The position numbers and the translations under genes were made by a program. A DNA stretch of 33,159 nucleotides from an uncultured Clostridia bacterium (GTDB taxonomy: Bacteria; Bacillota; Clostridia; TANB77; CAG-508), in contig CANRDJ010000015.1 of the NCBI GenBank assembly GCA_947629355.1, positions 1 through 33,159 of the forward strand, read 5' to 3'. This document shows, piece by piece, positions 1 through 8,775 of the stretch; position 1 is the stretch's first letter, and each line of letters begins with the position of its first letter. Under the pieces are notes generated by a model. It saw only the letters and a program-made list of their open reading frames with translations, did not search any database and was not told where the DNA came from.

Positions 1-11
1 TTAAAACTATA

Positions 12-401
12 TCATATTTGGTATTTCCTTTTCAATTTTATTTCCCTTTGGTGTGACATATCTATTGTAAACCTATAATCATATATAAGTTTTATAAATA
101 AAACTAAAAATATAGCTATAAATAGCGGTTTAACTATTTTATTCTCTTTCTTTATTGCTAACCCAGCTCCTATATAATTTCCTAATATTGAACAAATTGC
201 AGCAGGAATTGCTATTTCAAACATTATTTTTCCAGAAATCAGAAAAGTTATCATAGCAATAAAATTTAATGAACAATTAACAATTCTTGCATTTCCACAT
301 GCCATATATGTTGGTAAACTAATTAATGCTCCCCCACCAACAATTGCATCCAAAATCCCACTCACAAATATAAGTGGGCAAATTATAATTAACTTTTCCA
401 T
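12..401 (-). CDS. Half-size TSUP (TauE/SafE) family membrane permease, probably internally deleted
   Basis: Predicted integral membrane protein of about 129 aa in the TSUP anion/sulfite exporter family. The N-terminus carries the family signature GILDAIVGGGALISLPTY (first repeat). It then passes directly into NARIVNCSLNFIAMITFLISGK, which looks like the start of the second, C-terminal repeat. Family members normally have about 250 aa with two repeats, so roughly 110-120 residues appear to be missing in frame at the CG/NARI junction near position 300. The last 20 residues are basic and do not look like the family end. Start chosen at 401, where AAGGAG lies 7 nt before ATG; an upstream ATG at 416 has no such site. 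The gene contains no CGG codon, so the defect is not of the recoding type seen elsewhere in this window. It may be a decaying gene or a dimerising half-transporter. Confidence 0.7.
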   Translation of the reverse strand: MEKLIIICPLIFVSGILDAIVGGGALISLPTYMACGNARIVNCSLNFIAMITFLISGKIMFEIAIPAAICSILGNYIGAGLAIKKENKIVKPLFIAIFLVLFIKLIYDYRFTIDMSHQREIKLKRKYQI

Positions 402-430
402 TTTTATCTCCTTCAATTATGAACCAAATA

Positions 431-453
431 GAAAAAAGGAGAAATTCTCCTTT
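431..453 (-). terminator. Intrinsic terminator after folA
   Basis: Perfect inverted repeat with arms AAAAAGGAGAA and TTCTCCTTTTT, giving a T-run on both strands. It lies between the folA stop and the next gene's ribosome binding site and would end folA transcription. Confidence 0.7.
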
Positions 454-457
454 TTAA

Positions 458-946
458 CTATTTTCTTATATATGTAATATATTCATAATCAAAAGGATTT
501 TCCTTGTTTTTTAAACCTTTTTCTCTTGATATTTCTTTCCATATTTCTTCTTTTATTTCTGGAAAATACACATCTCCTTCAAAACTTTGATTTATTTTTG
601 TTATATACATTTTGTTTGCATATGGCATAAGTAGCTTATATATTGTTGCTCCACCTATTACAAAACATTCTTCATTAGAATTTATATATCTCTCTAATTT
701 TGATATATCATCTAAAATTTCAACATTCTCATTATTTATATCCATTTTCATATCGTTACATAAAATGATATGTTTTCTATTTGGTAATACTCTTCCTAAC
801 GATTCAAAAGTTTTTCTTCCCATTATTATTTTATGTCCTGATGTTATTTTTTTGAATCTCTTTAAATCTTCTGGTAAATGCCAAATCAATTTGTTATCTT
901 TTCCTATTACATTTTCATTAGCTATTGCAACTATTATACTAAGCAT
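458..946 (-). CDS. folA: Dihydrofolate reductase
   Basis: NADPH-dependent reduction of dihydrofolate to tetrahydrofolate in the cytoplasm; 162 aa, normal for bacterial DHFR. Seen in order: the N-terminal strand LSIIVAIANENVIG, the substrate loop IWHLPEDL with the acidic catalytic residue (Glu in PED), the cofactor motif IMGRKTFESLG, and the FVIGGATIY motif near residue 95. Start ATG at 946 follows an AGAGGCG box. It lies 39 nt downstream of thyA on the same strand. This pairing is metabolically sensible because thymidylate synthase generates the dihydrofolate that FolA recycles; cotranscription is likely. Confidence 0.97.
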   Translation of the reverse strand: MLSIIVAIANENVIGKDNKLIWHLPEDLKRFKKITSGHKIIMGRKTFESLGRVLPNRKHIILCNDMKMDINNENVEILDDISKLERYINSNEECFVIGGATIYKLLMPYANKMYITKINQSFEGDVYFPEIKEEIWKEISREKGLKNKENPFDYEYITYIRK

Positions 947-984
947 AAATATCGCCTCTTTCTTTTTGTTTGTCAGATTAGACT

Positions 985-1776
985 CTAAACAGCTACATCC
1001 ATTTTTATTTTTCCTAAATGTTTATAATCTATTAATTCTATATCTTCTGGCTTAAAATCGTAAAAATCTTTTATTTCTGGGTTTATCCAAAGTTTTGGAG
1101 CTGGATAAGCTTTATCTCTTCTCGATAGCTGTTCTTTCATTCCTTCTATTTGATTTTCATAAATGTGGGCATTGCTAATGCATACTGTAAGCATTCCTGG
1201 CTTTAAATTTGTTACTTGGGCAAGTAAATGAACAAATACTGCATACTGAGTTACATTAAAAGGATGTCCTAAAGGAATATCATTTGACCTTATTGTAAGC
1301 ATACAATTTAATCTTCCGTCTGTTACATCCCAACAACTATTAAATACGCATGGATATAATGCTCCTGTATCTAGATATGGTATTTGCCATAGATTTATTA
1401 CCATTCTTCTGTCTTGTGGATTTGTTTTTAATTGATTTATTAATTTATCTACTTGTTTAAATTCTTTAACAATCCATCCATATGATGTCCCTATTGTTCC
1501 ATCTTCCATTTCCCATTCATCCCAAATGTGAACATTTTGCTCATGTAAATCACTAATTTTATTAGATTGTTTTTGGAATATCCATAATAATTCTTTTACA
1601 GCAGCTTTAAATGCTACAAATTTTGTAGTAAGTATTGGAAATTCATCTTCTAAATCAAATTGTAATATTTGGTGTGGTAATTTATATGTTGCAATACCTG
1701 TTCTATTCTGATCGTAATATCCTTTTGTTAATATTTTTTCCACTAAATCTAAATACTGCTCATCATATTTGCTCAT
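985..1776 (-). CDS. thyA: Thymidylate synthase (ThyA type)
   Basis: Methylates dUMP to dTMP using methylene-tetrahydrofolate; 263 aa. The N-terminal [13 protein letters not shown], the nucleotide-binding arginine pair [10 protein letters not shown], the active-site cysteine region [24 protein letters not shown] and the AHIYENQ motif are visible in family order. The sequence around the active site (CVFNSCW rather than PPCH) marks it as a divergent ThyA rather than an E. coli-like one. Start ATG at 1776 is preceded by AAGGAGG with 5-nt spacing. The open frame extends 18 codons further upstream, but those codons fall in a hairpin repeat (1796-1828) and look noncoding. Together with folA it forms a two-gene thymidylate operon. 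Confidence 0.96.
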   Translation of the reverse strand: MSKYDEQYLDLVEKILTKGYYDQNRTGIATYKLPHQILQFDLEDEFPILTTKFVAFKAAVKELLWIFQKQSNKISDLHEQNVHIWDEWEMEDGTIGTSYGWIVKEFKQVDKLINQLKTNPQDRRMVINLWQIPYLDTGALYPCVFNSCWDVTDGRLNCMLTIRSNDIPLGHPFNVTQYAVFVHLLAQVTNLKPGMLTVCISNAHIYENQIEGMKEQLSRRDKAYPAPKLWINPEIKDFYDFKPEDIELIDYKHLGKIKMDVAV

Positions 1777-1795
1777 AAAAACCTCCTTATAAACA

Positions 1796-1828
1796 GTCCC
1801 CATTGGGCATTCTTGTTGCATTTGGGAC
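1796..1828. repeat. Small hairpin repeat with GCCCAATGG core (copy 1)
   Basis: GTCCC and GGGAC arms flank a loop containing CCATTGGGC. The core CCATTGGGC recurs in a second hairpin at 18004-18021 between hisS and its terminator. It lies just upstream of the thyA ribosome binding site. The shared core suggests a dispersed small palindromic repeat; two copies are weak evidence. Confidence 0.4.
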
Positions 1829-1845
1829 ACATCTCCTTTATTTTT

Positions 1846-1884
1846 TAAAAAAAATAGGACGGAAATATAAGTTCCGTTCTATTT
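1846..1884 (-). terminator. Intrinsic terminator after the 1890-2738 gene
   Basis: Stem 1857-1864 (GGACGGAA) pairs with 1872-1879 (TTCCGTTC). On the minus strand it is followed by TATTTTTTTT. It lies immediately after the stop codon of the unknown gene at 1890. Confidence 0.75.
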
Positions 1885-1889
1885 TTATA

Positions 1890-2738
1890 TTAGTTATTTT
1901 CTCCTTTACCTTCTGGAAGTGTTGGAACATCTAATACTACTCTTATTTTCATTATGTATGATATTGTTCTTACTAATTTACTATTTTTAATTCTCTCCCA
2001 TAATGATGGTTTAACTTCAAACCTTGTTTCTTTAATATATGAATCTTTTTCTACTACAGGTTGTTCTACTACTTTTGATTCTGTTTGTACTTTTTTAGGT
2101 GTTTCTACTGGTGTTGGTATTCCTTTAAGTGCTTCTGCTATTTCAATCCCTATGTAACTTAATGCTTTCGATCTATCTTCAATTCTTTCCATATCTATTT
2201 CAATGTGTAAATTTCCTTCGAGATTTGATATTCGAGCTTTTATTAGTTTTACAGCATCATCATAGTTTGCTGGTCTTTTAGTTTTACATTTTCCAATTAT
2301 TGTTAGAGCTTCTATAACATCTTCTGACATTATATTACTAATTTGTTTTACTCTGGTTTTCCATTCTTTATCTTTAGATTGAACAGCCTCAAATATATCT
2401 TTCAATTCATTAGCTTTAGCAATATTGTTCTCTCTTTGCCTTATTAATTGTTCAACTTTTTTAGTGTTTTCTTCAAATTGATTTGTAGCAAATTCTACTA
2501 AACCATAAGATGCTTTATATACACTTGCAGGAAAATTCTTCTTTTTTGGGTATTCTATTAAATATGTTTTTATAGAATCTATTAAATCCTTAAAGTATGC
2601 ATCCTCTTCTAATTGTATTATTTGTTTTTTATTGTTAGGATTTATCATTTTTTGTACTTTATCAATATTTGATAAAATTTTTTCTTCTGTAATTATCATC
2701 TTCACGTTTACTATGCCTGGTTTATGAAAAAAAAGCAT
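1890..2738 (-). CDS. Conserved-looking hypothetical protein, cytoplasmic, coiled-coil rich
   Basis: 282 aa; I do not recognise the family. The protein is largely helical and charged, with a likely coiled coil around residues 90-135 (KKVEQLIRQRENNIAKANEL). A PT/PV/KV-rich linker at about residues 207-232 leads to a short C-terminal segment (SLWERIKNSKLVRTISYIMK) that could be an amphipathic helix. There is no signal peptide or clear membrane segment. AAAGGAGG precedes the chosen ATG by 10 nt. It has its own promoter (2828-2857) and terminator, so it is probably monocistronic. Confidence 0.7.
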   Translation of the reverse strand: MLFFHKPGIVNVKMIITEEKILSNIDKVQKMINPNNKKQIIQLEEDAYFKDLIDSIKTYLIEYPKKKNFPASVYKASYGLVEFATNQFEENTKKVEQLIRQRENNIAKANELKDIFEAVQSKDKEWKTRVKQISNIMSEDVIEALTIIGKCKTKRPANYDDAVKLIKARISNLEGNLHIEIDMERIEDRSKALSYIGIEIAEALKGIPTPVETPKKVQTESKVVEQPVVEKDSYIKETRFEVKPSLWERIKNSKLVRTISYIMKIRVVLDVPTLPEGKGENN

Positions 2739-2827
2739 TGTAAACTCGCCTCCTTTGTCCTAAGTAATATCTTTTTCTACAAAATGTCTAATAGGACTTA
2801 AAAACATTTGTAATTTATTTCAGTCTT

Positions 2828-2857
2828 ATTTTAATACAATTTAAACTATTCTGTCAA
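2828..2857 (-). promoter_or_regulatory. Sigma-A-type promoter of the 1890-2738 gene
   Basis: On the minus strand TTGACA (2852-2857) is followed by 18 nt and TAAAAT (2828-2833), about 90 nt upstream of the start codon. Confidence 0.6.
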
Positions 2858-2903
2858 TAGAGAAAAAGCTATTTCAATAAATTGTAACACAATTGTAATA
2901 TTT

Positions 2904-4770
2904 CTATTTGTTTTTCTCTATTTCTGCATAACGTTTTATTTTCATAGTTGTTGTTTTTACAAATTCATCTTTCTTTATTTCTAGATTTTTTATTGCTTTG
3001 TATGAAGTTAATTTGTGATTTACTTCTTTAACCTTTTCCCATATAATATCATGAATTTTCTCATCAGATAAATCTTTACCGTATTTTTCTTCTATTTCTT
3101 CATAATTTGGAATTACTCTAGCAGAAATAACTAATTCTTTTTCTCCCTCTACTTCTTTTCCATATACCATACATTCTTTTATTTCTGATATATTTCCAAG
3201 CATTAATTCTATTTCCTCTGGATATATATTTTTACCATTTTGAGTTACAATTACATTTTTACTTCTTCCCGTTATGTATAAAAATCCGTCCTCATCTAAA
3301 TATCCAACATCCCCTGAATTAAACCATCTGTTGCCTTCTTCGTCTGTTTTAATAACCTTATCTGTTGCTTCTTGATCTTCATAATATCCAATCATTAGAG
3401 TTTCACTTTTTATTAATACTTCTCCTTCACCATTTTCGTTTGGATTGTTTATTTTTAATTCTGCACATACAACAGCCTTTCCAGCAGACCCTACTTTTGG
3501 TTCAAATTCTGGAGTCAATGCAGCAATAGGGGCTGTTTCTGTTAATCCATATCCTTGTAGAAAGCTTATTCCTATATCTTGTATCCATTTACCTATTTTA
3601 GCATCTATTGGAGCTGCGGCAGAAACTATTATTCTTAATCTTCCACCTAAGTTCTCATAAATTTCAGAAAATACCTTTCTCTTTATATCTACTCCAACAC
3701 TTTTTAATGCATTTGTTACGTGTATCATAGAATTTACAAGACCTGATTTTCCGCTCTTTTGAATTGTTGCATTTATTTTTTTATATAAACTTTCTATTAA
3801 TAACGGAACTGCAATCATTGCTGTTGGTCCGTGTTTCTTTTAAATTTGGCACTATATATTTAAGTCCTTGGCATACTGCAACTGAGCATCCATTAGCAAA
3901 TGGTAATAAAAATCCTATTGAAGATTCGTATGTATGATGCAAAGGTAATACTGAAAATAATCTATCATTTTCATCTAATTTTACATATGGGCTAACTGCA
4001 TTAACATTTTCTGCTAAATTTCTATTACAAATCATAACACCTTTTGCATTTGATGTTGTACCAGATGTAAATATTAATACCTTAAATTCTTCTGGATCTA
4101 TTTCTATATTCATGAAAGAATCATCCCCAGAATTAAGCATTTCTTTACCTTCATTAATTATTGTATTAAATCCTACTTCTCTTCCAACTAGTTTTTCATC
4201 TGAATTCATTTGTATAAAATATTTAACTCCCGGAAGATTATCTTCTATCTTTTTAATTAATTCCTTTTTCTTTCTAGAATAAATAACTGCTGTTGCTCTT
4301 GAACGCTCTATTACATTTTGCATTTCATTTGCTGGTAATTCTTTGTCTGTTGGTACTGCTATTCCAACTCCGCAAAGCATTGCCATATATGATACATACC
4401 AATTGTATGTATTTTCTCCTACAATAACAACTCTTTCATCTTTTAAATTATATTTTCTTGTAAGTGCTGTACCTAAAGCAATTACATCATCTGTAAACTC
4501 TTTAAATGTAATCTCTGTAAAATTTCCTTTTGGATTAAATTTTTCTAATATACAAACCTTATTAGCAAATTTATTTCTTGATCTTATAAATATTTCTTTT
4601 ATTGTCTTATAATGTGTTTGCTCATGGTATTTACTTTTTTCTTTTTCTTCGTTTTGTTTCTTTTTTAAAGTTTCATAATCTACTTTTACTTCATCTATGT
4701 TTTCTACATTTTTCATTTTAAATTTTGGAAATTTAAAATCTGGTATTTTAAAATCTTTTAATATTCTCAT
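2904..4770 (-). CDS. Long-chain acyl-CoA synthetase (AMP-binding), read through a +1 shift at CGGA
   Basis: ATP-dependent activation of fatty acids to acyl-CoA; 621 aa when the shift is included. The first part has the P-loop-like FTSGTTSNAKGVM motif (around residue 235) and PLHHTYE. The second part has QGYGLTETAPI, FNSGDVGYLDEDGFLYITGR and the terminal lysine region TTTMKIKRY. In frame 0 the upstream part ends 17 codons after ACA CGG ACC. Dropping the C of CGG (position 3831) gives ACA GGA CCA and continues as TGPTAMIAVPLLIE, which joins the halves without loss. Glycine would be residue 314. Start 4770 is preceded by AAGGAGAATCAAAA. It has no other in-frame CGG. The alternative is a recent pseudogene, but the break coincides with the same tetranucleotide as six other breaks in this window. 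Confidence 0.88.
3828..3831 (-). other. CGGA +1 recoding site (acyl-CoA synthetase), context ACA CGG ACC
   Basis: In-frame CGG (3831-3829) followed by A. Skipping the C restores the downstream frame with glycine. The preceding codon is ACA (Thr), which cannot re-pair well after a +1 slip, so simple P-site slippage is not favoured here. Confidence 0.8.
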
Positions 4771-4859
4771 TTTTGATTCTCCTTATATATTTGTATTATT
4801 ATATTATTTTTATATTTTTTAATTATATATCATTATAATAAGTTAATCAAGATTAAATT

Positions 4860-4902
4860 TAAAAACAAGCTGTCTTCTAATAAAAATATATAACAGCTTG
4901 AT
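4860..4902 (-). terminator. Intrinsic terminator after the M24 peptidase gene
   Basis: Arms CAAGCTGT (4866-4873) and ACAGCTTG (4893-4900), followed on the minus strand by TTTTT. It lies directly after the stop at 4920. Confidence 0.75.
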
Positions 4903-4919
4903 TTTAACATTTTAAATTA

Positions 4920-5981
4920 TTAAATTACCACATAACCTTTTTCAGAGTTTGTAAGTGTAATACAATCTGTTTTGTTAATCAATACAGTATCTTCGATTCT
5001 AATTCCATATTTTCCTGGTAAATATATCCCCGGCTCATCAGTTACTACCATGTTTTCTTTTAAAAAACTCTCGTTTTTAGAATTTATATATGGAATTTCA
5101 TGTATATCTAGACCTACTCCATGACCTAGTCCGTGTATTAGTAAATAATTACTTAACTTAAAGCTATCATCTACACCTCTTGAAAGTGTTTTTATATTAT
5201 AGTTATTTCTCATAGAATCTAATACATTTTTCTGATTTTTTAATACTAAATCATATACTGGCTTTATTTCTTCAAGAATGCATCCCATAAATATAGTTCT
5301 TGTCATGTCTGAGCAATATCCTTTATATTTGCATCCCATATCTATTAATATTGGATCTGCATTTTTTACCTTTCTATCAGAAGGAATCCAATGTGGCATA
5401 GATGAATTTTCTCCACTTGCAACTATTGGATTAAATGATACTCCATCTGTATCATGAGTTTTGAAAAACATTTCTATCTCTAAAGCTATTTGCTTTTCTG
5501 TCATACCTTCTTTTATATATCCTAGTAAATGTTTAAAACATTTATCTGTTATTTCACAAGCTTTTTTTATATTTTCTATTTCCTTTTCGTCTTTAATCAT
5601 CCTTTGCTTTTCTATTATATTTTCTGTTTCAACCATATTGTTAATTCTATATCTTCTTTTTAATCTTTTATACTGTTCATAGGTTACATAGTTTTCTTCA
5701 AATCCTATATTTTCGCAGAACACAAAAAAATTTTCTGCTTCTTCTGCTGAAACATCTCTTACATCTGCAACTATTATCTCATCATCTATTGTAAGTATTC
5801 TGTTAACATCTTCTAAATACATTGTATATGTTAAAAAAATATTCTCTTTTCTTGTAATTAGCAAAGTACCTTCTGACTCTATATTTGTAAGATATCTTAT
5901 GTTGGTAGGATTTGATACTATCATTCCCTCTAAATTTAAACTTTTTAATTTTTCTCTTAAGGCACGTATTTTATAATTCAT
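4920..5981 (-). CDS. M24B metallopeptidase (Xaa-Pro aminopeptidase/dipeptidase family)
   Basis: 353 aa cytoplasmic peptidase predicted to cleave peptides with proline at the second position. The N-terminal creatinase-like domain begins near residue 1 (RALREKLKSLNLEGMIVSNP). The C-terminal pita-bread domain shows the five metal ligands in order: ILIDMGCKYKGYCSDMTRT (two Asp), IHGLGHGVGLDIHE (His), VTDEPGIYLPG (Glu) and RIEDTVLI (Glu). Start at 5981 is preceded by AGGAGG with 6-nt spacing; an ATG six codons upstream lacks a site. The gene is followed by its own terminator. It has no CGG codon and no sign of a shift. Confidence 0.93.
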   Translation of the reverse strand: MNYKIRALREKLKSLNLEGMIVSNPTNIRYLTNIESEGTLLITRKENIFLTYTMYLEDVNRILTIDDEIIVADVRDVSAEEAENFFVFCENIGFEENYVTYEQYKRLKRRYRINNMVETENIIEKQRMIKDEKEIENIKKACEITDKCFKHLLGYIKEGMTEKQIALEIEMFFKTHDTDGVSFNPIVASGENSSMPHWIPSDRKVKNADPILIDMGCKYKGYCSDMTRTIFMGCILEEIKPVYDLVLKNQKNVLDSMRNNYNIKTLSRGVDDSFKLSNYLLIHGLGHGVGLDIHEIPYINSKNESFLKENMVVTDEPGIYLPGKYGIRIEDTVLINKTDCITLTNSEKGYVVI

Positions 5982-6056
5982 AAATTGCCTCCTTTCCAAA
6001 AAATTTACAAAGCAAATTTTGTACTTTTCACCCTTTATTTTTAATTATTCACTTTC

Positions 6057-6803
6057 CTAATACATTCCCAATGTAAAGATTTTCATTAATATAATAAATA
6101 AGATATTAAATGGTACAAATATTGTTATAACTGATGATATTACAATAAACGGTCCAAAAGGTATATATGTATTTGCAGTTTTTCTTTTAATTATCATAAA
6201 TATTATACTTCCAATTGCTCCTATTAAAAACGCTAATACTGATATTACAACTATATTTTGCAAACCAAAATATAGTCCTAACGCACCCATTAATTTTACA
6301 TCACCCATTCCCATTGCTTCTTTTCCTGCAATAAGTCCTCCAAGTAATGTAATAATTAAAAATATTGCTCCGCCTGTTATCATTCCTATTAACATATTTA
6401 GAGCTATATTTATATTACTAAACCCATGTAAAAATACAAATACTAATCCAACTTCAAATATTAATAAATTTAATCTGTTCGGTATAATTTGCTCTTTTAA
6501 ATCCACAACGAACGCACATAAAAGCATTGGAAGAAGTATTATATATTTAATTAAATCTATGTTTTGTAATAATCCAAAATGCAATCCAAATTTATACACT
6601 AAAGCAATATATCCTGTTGCATTAACTAAAATTAATAAATAATTTGGAAGTATTATTCTTTTATATTTTGAAAAACTTTCCTTTGAAAATATCTTTCGCT
6701 CATTTAAAAAGCACCTATTACAATAATCAATAAACTGTCCAATTATCCCCCCAATTATTGCAAACATAGCATAATATAGAATATGTACATCGTTAAAATA
6801 CAT
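6057..6803 (-). CDS. Prepilin peptidase (A24 aspartic peptidase)
   Basis: 248 aa polytopic membrane protease that cleaves type IV prepilin-like leader peptides. The two catalytic aspartates lie in VVDLKEQIIPNRL and in GMGDVKLMGALG. The N-terminal methylase zinc-finger motif of full PilD is absent, as in many Firmicute versions. Start at 6803 lies 2 nt after the corrected stop of yqeG (6806-6808), giving tight coupling. Without recoding, the frame extends upstream for 52 codons that actually encode part of YqeG; that extension is not part of this protein. A plausible substrate, a pilin-like protein with the GITLIALIITI leader, lies at 9838-11070. Confidence 0.9.
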   Translation of the reverse strand: MYFNDVHILYYAMFAIIGGIIGQFIDYCNRCFLNERKIFSKESFSKYKRIILPNYLLILVNATGYIALVYKFGLHFGLLQNIDLIKYIILLPMLLCAFVVDLKEQIIPNRLNLLIFEVGLVFVFLHGFSNINIALNMLIGMITGGAIFLIITLLGGLIAGKEAMGMGDVKLMGALGLYFGLQNIVVISVLAFLIGAIGSIIFMIIKRKTANTYIPFGPFIVISSVITIFVPFNILFIILMKIFTLGMY

Positions 6804-6805
6804 TT

Positions 6806-7317
6806 TTATCTCTCGCTTTCCCTTTTTACCTTGTTCAAATATCTTTTTATTATAAAATTTTCTAAAGGTCTTTTTACTCTTGTTATTAATATATCTTTTT
6901 TTCCGAAGTGGCTTTGTGAGGATTGTAAACATTCCCATTCTATTTCCTCCGAAGGACATCTGTCATTATTTGATCTCCAACTGTTGCAATGTTTTTTGCA
7001 TCTAATTTTAATAAATCTATTGCTTTTTTAAAGCCCTTTTTAAAAGGTTTTTTTGCAAAATTTATATATGGTAAATCTAAATTTTCTGCTACTTTTTTTA
7101 CCTTTTCTATTTTATTAGTGTTAGATAGTATACATAGCTTTATATCTTCGTTTTTTAAATCTTCACACCACTTTTTTGAGCCTTCTAATATTTTTAAATC
7201 AAAATCAATAAGTGTGTTATCTACATCTAATAAAAGTCCTTTAATATTATTTTTTTTTAGTAGTTCTATTGTTATCTCTTTTAGATTATTTAAGTATATA
7301 TCAGGATAAAAAATCAT
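6806..7317 (-). CDS. yqeG: YqeG-family HAD phosphatase with two successive +1 shifts at CGGA
   Basis: Predicted HAD-superfamily phosphatase. Motif I is LLLDVDNTLIDFD, motif II LCILSNT, the lysine lies in FAKKPFKKG, and the acidic motif is VGDQIMTDV. In frame 0 the protein stops shortly after DVLRRK (CTT CGG AGG AAA TAG). Dropping the C at 6951 gives VLGGNRMGMFTILTKPL, the conserved family continuation. A second CTT CGG AAA follows 15 codons later. Dropping the C at 6905 gives PLGKKDILITRVKRPLENF and a stop at 6806. The result is 169 aa, matching the usual YqeG length (about 170). Reading frame 0 at the second site would instead run on into the prepilin peptidase frame. A strong promoter lies at 7340-7368. 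The GGAGGAG box precedes the ATG. Confidence 0.9.
6902..6905 (-). other. CGGA +1 recoding site 2 in yqeG, context CTT CGG AAA
   Basis: In the frame set by the first shift, CGG (6905-6903) is in phase and followed by A. Skipping C restores the family C-terminus (GKKDILITR) and the correct stop just before the next gene's ATG. Confidence 0.85.
6948..6951 (-). other. CGGA +1 recoding site 1 in yqeG, context CTT CGG AGG
   Basis: In-frame CGG (6951-6949) followed by A. Frame 0 meets TAG two codons later; skipping C gives the conserved Gly-Gly-Asn of YqeG. Confidence 0.87.
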
Positions 7318-7339
7318 CTACTCCTCCATTTATGTATAT

Positions 7340-7368
7340 ATATTATCAATATCTTTAATTAATGTCAA
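7340..7368 (-). promoter_or_regulatory. Sigma-A-type promoter of yqeG
   Basis: TTGACA (7363-7368), 17-nt spacer, TAATAT (7340-7345) on the minus strand, upstream of yqeG and the prepilin peptidase gene. Confidence 0.75.
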
Positions 7369-7411
7369 GATTTTTAATTTTTACAAATTTTAAAATTGTT
7401 TTTATATACTA

Positions 7412-7440
7412 TTGATAAAACTATTTTATTTATATATAAT
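7412..7440 (+). promoter_or_regulatory. Sigma-A-type promoter of the MFS transporter
   Basis: TTGATA (7412-7417), 17-nt spacer, TATAAT (7435-7440). AGGAG at 7458 serves the ATG at 7472. It diverges from the yqeG promoter. Confidence 0.75.
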
Positions 7441-7471
7441 GAAATGGAATTATTATTAGGAGATAAAAGTA

Positions 7472-8752
7472 ATGAATGAACAAATGATGAAAAAAAATAA
7501 TATGAGAATATTTCCATTATACAAGATGTTTAGTTGGGATTTATTATTTTATTATGCAATATCGTTTTTATTTTTAACACAGGTAAAAAAATTTACTGCA
7601 TCACAAGTATTGCTTACAGATTCTTTTTATGCTATTTTTCGTGTTGGTTTTCAAATATTTTGTATAAATATAACTGATTTATTGGGAAAACAGAAATCAT
7701 TATTGATTGGAAATCTTCTTGTTTCTATAAGTATCTTAATGATAATTGTTGGTAATGGATTTTACCTATTAATACTATATAGTTTAATTCAAGCAATTGG
7801 TTATGGACTCAAAGGTATTTGTGAACCTACACTTTTATCTGATTCTATACCAAAATCATCTTTCTCATCTAAAATATATTCAAAAATTGATGCAAAAGGA
7901 AGTAGCTTCTATTATGTGTTTGATGCAATTTCTTCAGCTACTACTGGTTTTTTATATGTAGTTAATCCATATATTCCAATGATTATATGTTTTATTTGTT
8001 GCTTAATCTCAACTATAATATCTCTTGCATTTGAAGAACCTTATTATGAAATAAAACATACCAATCATAAATCAGTAAGCTTTATTACGTATTATAGAAA
8101 TATATTAACTACCTTTAAACAAATAATAAAATCTAATCGTTTAAAATCATTGCTTACTTTTTCACTATGTTTCTATGGAATTTTATCTACTTTTGGAACA
8201 TTAAGAAGTAGTATTCTAGTAGATATTGGTGTTCCTGAACAATATTTTGGGATAATAGTTGCAATTATGCAAACGATATCTTCACTATCAGCAAGCAAAC
8301 AGCATTGGTTTCACAATAAATTACGAAATAGAGCTCTTTCATGGTTCTCACTTTCTTTAGTTTCATCTTTTATTATTACAGGATTATTAGTAATATGCAA
8401 TATTAGTTTTATAGTTTCGCTTATGAGTTGTTTATTAACAATTGTATTGGTAGGAATTATAAAAGGCCCTTATTATACTTTAATACAAAAATATCTTAAT
8501 AATTTTTCTAATACTAATGTTAATACAAAAATATTTGCTATTAATTCATTACTTGAAAACTTTGGTCGTGTTATGCTATCATTTTTCGCATCGTTTTTGC
8601 TTAGCATAACAACTACTTCCTATACTTTTATAATTATAGGTTCTATATTCTTTGTAATATATATATTTCTTTTAAATTATATGAAAACAAAAGTGGGATT
8701 AAGCCCTAAAGAATATTCTCAAGAAGATTTAATTTTTTGGAATCAAAAATAA
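7472..8752 (+). CDS. MFS transporter
   Basis: 426 aa, about 12 predicted membrane segments, major facilitator superfamily. The N-terminal half has a GIGYGLKGI-like motif (IQAIGYGLKGICEPT) and DLLGKQKSLLIGN between segments 2 and 3, corresponding to the MFS motif A loop. The substrate cannot be told; the drug-efflux or sugar/peptide branches are all possible. It is the only plus-strand gene in the chromosomal part of the window, transcribed alone from its own promoter. The gene has no CGG codon. Confidence 0.85.
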   Translation: MNEQMMKKNNMRIFPLYKMFSWDLLFYYAISFLFLTQVKKFTASQVLLTDSFYAIFRVGFQIFCINITDLLGKQKSLLIGNLLVSISILMIIVGNGFYLLILYSLIQAIGYGLKGICEPTLLSDSIPKSSFSSKIYSKIDAKGSSFYYVFDAISSATTGFLYVVNPYIPMIICFICCLISTIISLAFEEPYYEIKHTNHKSVSFITYYRNILTTFKQIIKSNRLKSLLTFSLCFYGILSTFGTLRSSILVDIGVPEQYFGIIVAIMQTISSLSASKQHWFHNKLRNRALSWFSLSLVSSFIITGLLVICNISFIVSLMSCLLTIVLVGIIKGPYYTLIQKYLNNFSNTNVNTKIFAINSLLENFGRVMLSFFASFLLSITTTSYTFIIIGSIFFVIYIFLLNYMKTKVGLSPKEYSQEDLIFWNQK

Positions 8753-8775
8753 AATTTCCCTTTTAATCTGTAATT

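Noticed and set aside
612..1055. Plus-strand open frames opposite folA/thyA and many similar antisense frames
   Set aside because: They lack ribosome sites and homology, and mirror well-identified genes on the minus strand.
1777..1830. 18-codon N-terminal extension of thyA
   Set aside because: It lies in a hairpin repeat upstream of a perfect AAGGAGG box and has no family similarity.
6804..6959. N-terminal extension of the prepilin peptidase (52 codons, frame open to 6959)
   Set aside because: These codons are the overlapping YqeG C-terminal region; a proper start follows the corrected yqeG stop.
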